5,664 bases of DNA from Nitrososphaerota archaeon (GTDB lineage: Archaea > Thermoproteota > Nitrososphaeria > Nitrososphaerales > CADDZS01). A model generated the notes under the pieces. It saw only the letters and a list, made by a program, of their open reading frames with translations. It made no database searches and had not been told where the DNA came from. The position numbers and the translations under genes were made by a program. This document shows, piece by piece, positions 1 through 4,752 of the stretch. Within the stretch, counting starts at the first letter, position 1; every line of letters begins with the position of its first letter. The DNA lies in NCBI GenBank assembly GCA_027886795.1, contig JAPCJU010000094.1, positions 1 to 5,664 of the forward strand, given 5' to 3'.

Positions 1-806
1 ACTTTGATTCAATTAATAATCTCTCTGAGCCGGTACGCATTCAGTACCTCGGCGGCGTAATTTCGCAGATTGGCAAAGACAACAAGACTGCCCTAATAAC
101 TTTTGGTTTATCCGACCCATCTGAGAGTCAAGCCGCAATCTCCTCCCTGCTTGCCGTTGAGAACAAAGTAAATGGGTTATCACTTTCTAAGGGAGAGGCG
201 ATCTTGTTCGGTGGGGATACCCAGGGAACTTATGATAGTCAATCTTTCCTGAACGGATTATTGCCTCAAGTAATCGCGATCCTTGCTCTCGCCGTCTATG
301 TGATTCTTTTCATCCAACTGCGGTCAGCATTTACCCCACTCCGCCTAATATTTACGATTCTCTGCAGTGTCGTCTTTTCTCTTGCGCTACTATCCCTCGT
401 GTTTTATTATACATTGAATCTACCAATTCTCAATTTTGCTCCTCTGTTTGTGGTTGTCACGATGCTAGGAGTCGGGATTGATTACGATATCTTCTTCGTA
501 ACCAGAATAAGAGAAGAAGTTCTGAATGGAAAGTCGGACAACGACGCAATAGTCACGGCAGTGAACCGGGTCTGGGTTACTATCTTGGGGTTAGGACTCG
601 TTCTGTCAACTGTTTTCGGATCGTTATTGATAACCGGAATCGCAATCCTCCAAGAAATTAGCCTCGCGGTTGCTTCTGCGATTTTGGTCGATGTTCTGAT
701 AGTCATCTTATTCTTTGTACCTTCACTGATGGGGTTGGCACAGAGACTTAACTGGTGGCCGACCAAGATCCAACGGGCAAAGCAAGAAAATAAGGAAAAT
801 CCGTAA
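1..806 (+). CDS. MMPL/RND-family membrane transporter, C-terminal part (5' truncated by window)
   Basis: The reading frame is open from the first complete codon (position 3), so the gene starts before the window; the TTG at 204 lies inside a continuous conserved stretch and is not the start. About 267 residues are visible. Residues 1 to about 85 look like the end of an extracytoplasmic porter domain, ending in a GGDTQGTYDSQ stretch. Five hydrophobic segments follow, at roughly 90-106, 113-138, 140-161, 190-211 and 219-245, matching TM8-12 of the RND fold. The third carries GVGIDYD, with Asp160-Tyr161 (bases 480-485) at the position of the Asp-Tyr proton-relay pair of MmpL3 TM10. A short basic cytoplasmic tail follows NWWP. 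Members of this family are proton-driven exporters of lipids or other hydrophobic compounds; the substrate here cannot be told. A hairpin follows 23 bases after the stop. Family assignment is firm, function is only general. Confidence 0.88.
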   Translation, partial: FDSINNLSEPVRIQYLGGVISQIGKDNKTALITFGLSDPSESQAAISSLLAVENKVNGLSLSKGEAILFGGDTQGTYDSQSFLNGLLPQVIAILALAVYVILFIQLRSAFTPLRLIFTILCSVVFSLALLSLVFYYTLNLPILNFAPLFVVVTMLGVGIDYDIFFVTRIREEVLNGKSDNDAIVTAVNRVWVTILGLGLVLSTVFGSLLITGIAILQEISLAVASAILVDVLIVILFFVPSLMGLAQRLNWWPTKIQRAKQENKENP

Positions 807-829
807 TTTGTGAAGTCGGAAGTTTCCTG

Positions 830-852
830 ATTCAAAATTCTTGTTTTTGAAT
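830..852 (+). terminator. Hairpin with T-run after the transporter gene
   Basis: ATTCAAAA (830-837) and TTTTGAAT (845-852) form a perfect 8-bp stem around a 7-base loop, beginning 23 bases after the transporter stop codon. The 3' arm lies within a run of T (844-848), and T-runs are the main archaeal termination signal. The stem is AT-rich and weak, so this could be a chance dyad or a site belonging to the downstream promoter. Confidence 0.35.
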
Positions 853-872
853 TTCACTAACGCCTGCGAACC

Positions 873-880
873 AATAAATA
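873..880 (+). promoter_or_regulatory. TATA-like box for the dehydratase gene
   Basis: AATAAATA lies 61 bases before the ATG at 941 and 43 bases before the TTG at 923. With usual archaeal spacing of about 25 bases, transcription would begin near 900-905. That gives a leader of about 20 bases to the TTG or about 38 to the ATG. The match to the archaeal TATA consensus is moderate and no clear purine-rich BRE precedes it. Confidence 0.35.
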
Positions 881-898
881 CGATGATCCGAAATCATG

Positions 899-911
899 TC
901 TAGAATCTAGA
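899..911 (+). promoter_or_regulatory. 13-base palindrome at the predicted transcription start (operator candidate)
   Basis: TCTAGA-A-TCTAGA is a palindrome around one central base, built from two copies of a 6-base palindrome. It lies about 20-30 bases after the TATA-like box, where a repressor dimer could block initiation. A second small dyad, ATGAT (883-887) facing ATCAT (893-897) across 5 bases, fills the space between box and palindrome. The symmetry is seen directly; the operator role is inferred. Confidence 0.3.
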
Positions 912-940
912 GAGCTATCTTATTGTCGTTGACCGAAAAC

Positions 941-1936
941 ATGAACAGTTCAACCGTAAAGTTTGAAGATATCGAGAAAGCGCGTGAAAGGATAAGGAAT
1001 TACGTCTTCAGGACACCTCTTTACTCAAACCTATTTCTGAGCAAGCGAACTGGTGCAGATATTTTTGTAAAGTTAGAATGCTATCAACCAACGGGAGTAT
1101 TCAAAATCAGGGGCGCCTTCAACATTGAATTGAAGAATCTTAATCTGATTAAGGAGAGGGGAGTCGTCACCGCGTCTTCGGGAAATCACGGTCTGTCGGT
1201 GGCTTATGCGGCGAAGACCTTAGGAGTAGATTGCTCGGTCGTGGTGACGAAGGGAGCCAATCCGGACAAGATAAAAATGATCAAGCTTTTCGGAGCTAAC
1301 GTAATTGAAGATGGCCCAACCTCGGATTCGATCATAACGAGAGCACACGAATTTTCTGCTGAGACTGGTCGTTTCTTCATTCACCCCTTCGACGATCCCG
1401 ACGTGATTTCAGGGCAGGGTACCTGCGGTCTGGAGATGGTAGAAGAAAAAGCGAATTTCGACACGCTGATTGTCCCGGTTGGGGGAGGAGGGCTCATTTC
1501 CGGAATTTCCACAGCAGTTAGGGCGATGACGCCTGAGTGCAAGATAATAGGAGTCGAGGCAACGGGAGTGCCGTCTCTCTTTGAGTCGATGAAGGAAAAT
1601 AAGTTAGTTACGGTGGAAGATCCGAAAACAATCGCTGACGGGCTTCTTGGTCAGACTATTGGAAAATTGAATTTTGAGATTTGCAGAAAAAATGTGGACG
1701 AAGTCGTTTTGGTGTCGGACGATTCTATGAGGCAGGCTGTAAAGTCGCTCTTATTTGATTCTCACTTGCTGACGGAGCCATCCGGAGCCGCTCCCGCAGC
1801 CGCGCTATTGTCAGGAGTTTACAAACCGAAACCAGGCGAAAGAATAGGTTTAGTCATAAGCGGCGGGAACATTTCGTACAAGCTTCTACTAAATTTATTG
1901 ACAGAGAACTATCAGGTGCCTCAAGCCAGTGCCTAA
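941..1936 (+). CDS. Threonine/serine dehydratase-like PLP enzyme (fold type II)
   Basis: This is a cytosolic PLP enzyme of the threonine dehydratase/serine racemase family, which typically deaminates L-threonine to 2-oxobutyrate or L-serine to pyruvate, with ammonia released. Numbered from ATG 941 (331 aa), FKIRGA contains Lys55, the expected Schiff-base lysine. SSGNHG (79-84) is the substrate-carboxylate loop, GGGG (181-184) binds the PLP phosphate, TIADGL is at 230-235, Glu279 is in EPSGA, and SGGN (307-310) supplies the Ser that faces the pyridine nitrogen. The length fits the short catabolic type; there is no C-terminal ACT-like regulatory domain as in biosynthetic IlvA, so isoleucine feedback is not expected. 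In-frame TTG codons at 923 and 929 are alternative starts; ATG was preferred because the family homology starts just after it and no clear ribosome-binding site favours a TTG. SSGNHG is also typical of serine racemases, so substrate and reaction remain open. The gene overlaps the convergent aldehyde dehydrogenase gene by 4 bases. Confidence 0.88.
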   Translation: MNSSTVKFEDIEKARERIRNYVFRTPLYSNLFLSKRTGADIFVKLECYQPTGVFKIRGAFNIELKNLNLIKERGVVTASSGNHGLSVAYAAKTLGVDCSVVVTKGANPDKIKMIKLFGANVIEDGPTSDSIITRAHEFSAETGRFFIHPFDDPDVISGQGTCGLEMVEEKANFDTLIVPVGGGGLISGISTAVRAMTPECKIIGVEATGVPSLFESMKENKLVTVEDPKTIADGLLGQTIGKLNFEICRKNVDEVVLVSDDSMRQAVKSLLFDSHLLTEPSGAAPAAALLSGVYKPKPGERIGLVISGGNISYKLLLNLLTENYQVPQASA

Positions 1937-3318
1937 TTTCCAATCCCGTAAATGTTAACTGATTTGATGTTTACAAATTCTCTCAGACCGAATCTTGATA
2001 GCTCACGCCCCATCCCGGATTTCTTTACACCTCCGAAGGGCATTCGTGGGTCGGATTTAGTAAGCTGGTTCACGAAAACAATTCCACTTTGAATTTCTTT
2101 TATGGCTCGTTTCGCCCTCACCAGATTCGTAGTCCAAACGCTTGCGCCCAATCCGAACTCGGTCTCATTTGCAACCCTTAGTGCTTCTGTTTCATTTTGC
2201 ACGATGTATAACGGCGCGACCGGACCGAATACTTCTTCCGACATGACCTTCATGTTTTTCTCTACGTGATCGAGAACAGTGGGTTCAAAGAAAGCTCCGG
2301 GCGTGCGCCGGGCTCCTCCTATCTCAACTCTAGCTCCTTTGGACTTGGCATCTCTCACCTGGGCGTCTATTGTGTCAACCGCCTGGGAGTTGACAAGAGG
2401 TCCGACATATGTATCATAATCAAGCGGGTTTCCCATTTTCTTCTTCTCGAATTCTCGAACAAATTTCTCGTTAAATTCTTGGGAAACGGAGGAAACTACG
2501 ATGAATCTCTTCGCGCAGATACAGCTTTGACCGGAATTTTGCAACCTGGCGTTAGCTCCGATCTGTGCTGCCAGATCAATATCAGCATCATCGAGTACGA
2601 CGAAAGGATCGCTTCCTCCCAATTCCAAAACAAATTTCTTGAAATTTCTTGCGGCTTGCTCGCCGATCGACTGTCCCGCTTCTGTGCTTCCGGTGAGAGA
2701 GACTCCCGCGATGTATTGCGATTCAATCAGACTTCTAACTGCATCGTGATCGGTTATCACCGTTGAAAAGACACCGTCGGGAAAACCCGCTTCTTTGAAT
2801 GCTCCCTCTATCGCAAGGGCGCAACCAGGGCAAACGTTCGAATGTCTCAAAATCGATGTGTTCCCTGCAATTACAGTCGGAATTGCAAACCGAAGGGCTT
2901 GCCAGAAGGGAAAATTCCAAGGCATTACCGACAAGATCGCACCGAGAGGTTCGTAACTGACATAGCTTGATTTTGCATCGGTTGTAGAAAATTCGTCTTC
3001 CAGCCACTTTGCAGCATTTTCGACATAATAATCACAGCCGCTGGCGCACTTTTCGACCTCTCCCTCAGCTTGAGAGATAGGTTTTCCCATTTCCATTGTC
3101 ATTATTCTGCCATACTCAGTCTTTCTAGTTCGCAAAACCGATGCAAGTTTCTTGAAGTACTCTGCTCTCTCGGCGATCGGGAGTTTGCTCCATTTCAATT
3201 CGAAAGTTTCAACCGCCTTCTTTGCCACTGAGGCAACTTTCTCTTTGCCAAAAATCTCGTAAGAATCAAGTGCTTCGCCAGTTGCAGGATTGAATGTTTG
3301 GACTGTTTTTGCTTGCAT
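1933..3318 (-). CDS. Aldehyde dehydrogenase, succinate-semialdehyde dehydrogenase type
   Basis: This is an NAD(P)-dependent aldehyde dehydrogenase of 461 aa (from ATG), full length for the short SSADH group (GabD1/Sad-like). Such enzymes oxidise succinate semialdehyde or related aldehydes to the acid in the cytosol. Visible signatures: MPWNFPFWQ with the oxyanion Asn135; LTGSTEAG in the cofactor-binding Rossmann fold; general base Glu232 in LELGGSDPF, a stretch typical of GabD1-like enzymes; nucleophile Cys266 in NSGQSC; Glu362 in EEVFGP; and PFGGVKKSGMGRE near the C terminus. The residue that is Lys192 in human ALDH2, which contacts the cofactor ribose, is Arg158 here (ILRHSNVCPGCALAIE). A TTG directly upstream (3319-3321) could extend the protein by one residue; ATG is the simpler start. 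No clear TATA box or Shine-Dalgarno was found upstream. Substrate is inferred from sequence resemblance; other semialdehydes or aliphatic aldehydes are possible. Confidence 0.9.
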   Translation of the reverse strand: MQAKTVQTFNPATGEALDSYEIFGKEKVASVAKKAVETFELKWSKLPIAERAEYFKKLASVLRTRKTEYGRIMTMEMGKPISQAEGEVEKCASGCDYYVENAAKWLEDEFSTTDAKSSYVSYEPLGAILSVMPWNFPFWQALRFAIPTVIAGNTSILRHSNVCPGCALAIEGAFKEAGFPDGVFSTVITDHDAVRSLIESQYIAGVSLTGSTEAGQSIGEQAARNFKKFVLELGGSDPFVVLDDADIDLAAQIGANARLQNSGQSCICAKRFIVVSSVSQEFNEKFVREFEKKKMGNPLDYDTYVGPLVNSQAVDTIDAQVRDAKSKGARVEIGGARRTPGAFFEPTVLDHVEKNMKVMSEEVFGPVAPLYIVQNETEALRVANETEFGLGASVWTTNLVRAKRAIKEIQSGIVFVNQLTKSDPRMPFGGVKKSGMGRELSRFGLREFVNIKSVNIYGIGN

Positions 3319-3461
3319 CAAAACCGTAAAGTATCGCTGGATTGATCTTAGTGAGCTTTTCTGTCTCCTACGAATTCACAAGAATTGAAAAAACGGTTCG
3401 CAAAGCAATAGACCAGCTATAATTCCGTCACTTTTCCCTAGATTTGAAGATATTTTAGTAA

Positions 3462-3509
3462 TGGGAGCATTTTCTTGAAAATTCTATAGCAATCCTAAAG
3501 AAGCTCCCA
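3462..3509. repeat. Inverted repeat upstream of the zinc-finger gene
   Basis: TGGGAGC (3462-3468) and GCTCCCA (3503-3509) are exact inverted copies. Inside them TTCTT (3472-3476) pairs with AAGAA (3498-3502), leaving a 3-base bulge (3469-3471) on the left and a 21-base loop. The total is 12 paired bases. It ends 38 bases before the TTG of the zinc-finger gene, so it could be a two-half-site operator or a leader hairpin. A 7-bp dyad alone is expected by chance in a region this size; the extension makes it somewhat less likely. Confidence 0.4.
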
Positions 3510-3535
3510 CTCAATTAAGGCTCTATCCGAGAGAT

Positions 3536-3543
3536 AAGTGATC
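3536..3543 (+). promoter_or_regulatory. Archaeal ribosome-binding site of the zinc-finger gene
   Basis: AAGTGATC contains GTGATC (3538-3543), a six-base match to the GAGGTGATC sequence complementary to the archaeal 16S rRNA 3' end. It ends 4 bases before TTG 3548. The stop codon TGA at 3539-3541, in the same frame, rules out any start further upstream, so this site and TTG 3548 together define the gene start. Confidence 0.5.
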
Positions 3544-3547
3544 TTAC

Positions 3548-3718
3548 TTGCCGAGTCAGACAGAGCGTTCTAGCAAACCAACTAGTGCGGGTCTTCAATT
3601 GTGCAGAGCTTGCAACAAGGAATTTACACCGGATGAATACTTAGATCATGTCTACGAAAATCCTGAGTGTTATCGGGCGTACTTGGCTTCTGAGAAAAAG
3701 GAAATGTCCAAGCAGTAG
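3548..3718 (+). CDS. Small C2HC zinc-finger protein (56 aa)
   Basis: A short open frame from TTG to TAG encodes 56 residues. After a polar N-terminal stretch of about 15 residues comes one zinc-finger-like unit: Cys19-x2-Cys22-x11-His34-x6-Cys41, with Phe26 and Leu32 close to the hydrophobic core positions of classical C2H2 fingers. A charged, lysine-rich tail follows. Four possible zinc ligands at finger-like spacing, together with a good archaeal ribosome-binding site just upstream, make this a likely real gene despite its size. Single-finger miniproteins are common in archaea and usually have unknown roles, such as DNA, RNA or protein binding. It stands alone, about 230 bases from the divergent aldehyde dehydrogenase gene and about 300 bases before the FkbM gene. 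The inverted repeat upstream may control it. I recognise the fold type, not the specific family. Confidence 0.65.
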   Translation: MPSQTERSSKPTSAGLQLCRACNKEFTPDEYLDHVYENPECYRAYLASEKKEMSKQ

Positions 3719-3841
3719 CTCCTTACCAGTTAATCGGGGGATGCCCTTAAACTGTGAGAAGCTCGAACAAGATATAGAATTACTATTCACCACAAGCTGC
3801 ATATTGGTCGGTTTCTTGATATGCAAGCAACCACTTACGAG

Positions 3842-3852
3842 TTTTTTGTTTT
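3842..3852 (+). terminator. T-rich run, possible terminator after the zinc-finger gene
   Basis: TTTTTTGTTTT on the plus strand lies about 123 bases after the zinc-finger stop codon. Archaeal RNA polymerase often terminates at such runs without a hairpin. It is the strongest T-run between this gene and the next promoter, but T-runs are also expected in AT-rich spacer DNA. Confidence 0.3.
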
Positions 3853-3984
3853 ATCATTCATTCAGAGTTCTTTTGTATTAACTCACTAACAGATCCTATG
3901 AATTACATCTTCAACTAATTTTGTCATCATTGACAGCTCTCAGGTAAACAAGAAATCATCAAAATAGGAATTGGAGTCTAACAG

Positions 3985-3992
3985 ATATATAT
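3985..3992 (+). promoter_or_regulatory. TATA box for the FkbM methyltransferase gene
   Basis: ATATATAT is a near-ideal archaeal TATA element. Transcription is expected about 25 bases later, near 4012-4015, leaving about 10 bases of leader before TTG 4024. The element is a perfect palindrome and could also direct transcription leftward from about 3963. The AACAG preceding it on the plus strand resembles a weak BRE. Confidence 0.5.
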
Positions 3993-4023
3993 TGAAAGTA
4001 AGTGTAAAGTTTTCCCAGACGCT

Positions 4024-4674
4024 TTGATCTTTCCCTCTCGTTTATCGTTCTCATCGAAAAAACGTGTTCCTCTTGTAATGGTGGGTGGACACCAGTACTA
4101 TCTGCACCAATACCTTTTGTCATTAGTCGTCATGAGGGGCTTTAAGGTCTCAAAGCTTAACGAAAAAATCTATACTGTAGACTTCAAGGGGCAACATATG
4201 GAATTAGGTCCGGATTATGTTGGCATGTTCTATTGCGAATGGCCAATTTGGAAAAAAACGTACCTTCCATCGAAAAAAGTCATGACCTTGGATGGAAAAA
4301 CTGTGCTCGATGCCGGAGCAGGAAATGGCGAGACCGCCTTATTCTACTTCAACGCGGGTGCTAAGAAAGTGATATGCATCGAAAATTCTGAAGATTCCGT
4401 GAAACTACTCGAAAAAAATGCTAAGAGGAATAATTGGAACGTCGATATCAAATGTGAATCTTTTTCTCTGAAACATGTAAAGGATAATGATTTCGATTTT
4501 GCAAAAATTGATGTTGAGGGCGCTGAAAAATGTTTGCTCGAACTTGACCGGATTACCTTCCCGTGTGTGGTGGAAGCACATTCTAGCGAAATCAAAGATG
4601 CCCTGTGTGACAAATTTGGGTTCAAGCCGATCAAGAGACAAGGCGGCCTAACAACTGTTTCCAATTGTAGATAA
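4024..4674 (+). CDS. FkbM-family SAM-dependent methyltransferase
   Basis: This is a predicted cytosolic Rossmann-fold methyltransferase of 216 aa. Motif I is VLDAGAGNG (94-102), the SAM-binding glycine loop. Glu120 ends strand 2, where it would hold the ribose hydroxyls. KIDVEGAE (161-168) is the signature of the FkbM group, whose characterised member O-methylates the macrolide FK506. Many relatives sit in glycan or surface-polymer loci, but the acceptor cannot be inferred here because no glycosyltransferase gene is adjacent. Residues 1-90 form a poorly conserved N-terminal part ending in LDGKTVLD. The start is uncertain: TTG 4024 is the first start codon after an in-frame stop (3979-3981) and fits the TATA box, while ATG 4078 would give 198 aa. 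Coding sequence and upstream spacer are more AT-rich than the flanking genes, which may reflect horizontal transfer. It converges on the PhoU-type gene with a 78-base gap. Confidence 0.82.
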   Translation: MIFPSRLSFSSKKRVPLVMVGGHQYYLHQYLLSLVVMRGFKVSKLNEKIYTVDFKGQHMELGPDYVGMFYCEWPIWKKTYLPSKKVMTLDGKTVLDAGAGNGETALFYFNAGAKKVICIENSEDSVKLLEKNAKRNNWNVDIKCESFSLKHVKDNDFDFAKIDVEGAEKCLLELDRITFPCVVEAHSSEIKDALCDKFGFKPIKRQGGLTTVSNCR

Positions 4675-4700
4675 TCCCGTTTACTAATTCAAGACAATCT

Positions 4701-4725
4701 AAAAAGGATCAGGATGTTGACCCTG
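4701..4725 (-). terminator. Possible terminator of the PhoU-type gene
   Basis: Read on the minus strand, CAGG (4725-4722) and CCTG (4713-4710) form a short 4-bp stem around 8 bases, followed after 4 bases by TTTTT (4705-4701). It begins 28 bases after the stop codon of the PhoU-type gene. The stem is too short to be strong; the T-run is the more relevant part in an archaeon. Confidence 0.3.
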
Positions 4726-4752
4726 CCCGAAATAAGCAACGATAACTTTCTA

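Larger units (their letters stand above)
3719..4023. other. AT-rich intergenic stretch between zinc-finger and FkbM genes
   Basis: This stretch of about 305 bases is visibly richer in A and T than its surroundings. I see no convincing protein gene. A 46-codon frame from ATG 3741 has a hydrophobic C terminus but no family resemblance. The stretch does hold a T-rich run (3842-3852), a C/D-box-like arrangement on the minus strand (about 3911-3962, described as a finding) and the TATA box at 3985-3992. Confidence 0.5.

Noticed and set aside
204..206. TTG at 204 as the start of the transporter gene
   Set aside because: The frame is open and protein-like back to the window edge, and the residues before 204 continue the porter domain, so the TTG is an internal Leu codon.
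482..835. 117-codon minus-strand open frame over the transporter end
   Set aside because: It is antisense to the conserved TM10-12 region and low in recognisable features; it is a shadow frame.
2266..2766. 166-codon plus-strand open frame inside the aldehyde dehydrogenase gene
   Set aside because: It is antisense to a fully conserved catalytic region including the Cys and Glu motifs. Its translation resembles no family, so it is a shadow of the real gene.
3648..3881. 77-codon plus-strand frame overlapping the zinc-finger gene, and its shorter form from ATG 3741 (46 codons)
   Set aside because: The first part is out of frame with the better-supported zinc-finger gene. The rest is hydrophobic AT-rich translation without family resemblance; the GGGGG before ATG 3741 directly abuts the start codon and is too close to act as a ribosome-binding site.
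3319..4023. Possible tRNA, CRISPR array or insertion-sequence remnants in the gene-poor stretch
   Set aside because: No cloverleaf with a GGTTCGA-like T-loop, no regularly spaced repeats, and no transposase fragment or paired terminal repeats were found by eye.
4344..4664. Minus-strand open frames within the FkbM gene
   Set aside because: They are antisense to the SAM-binding and DVEGAE motifs and show no protein signatures.
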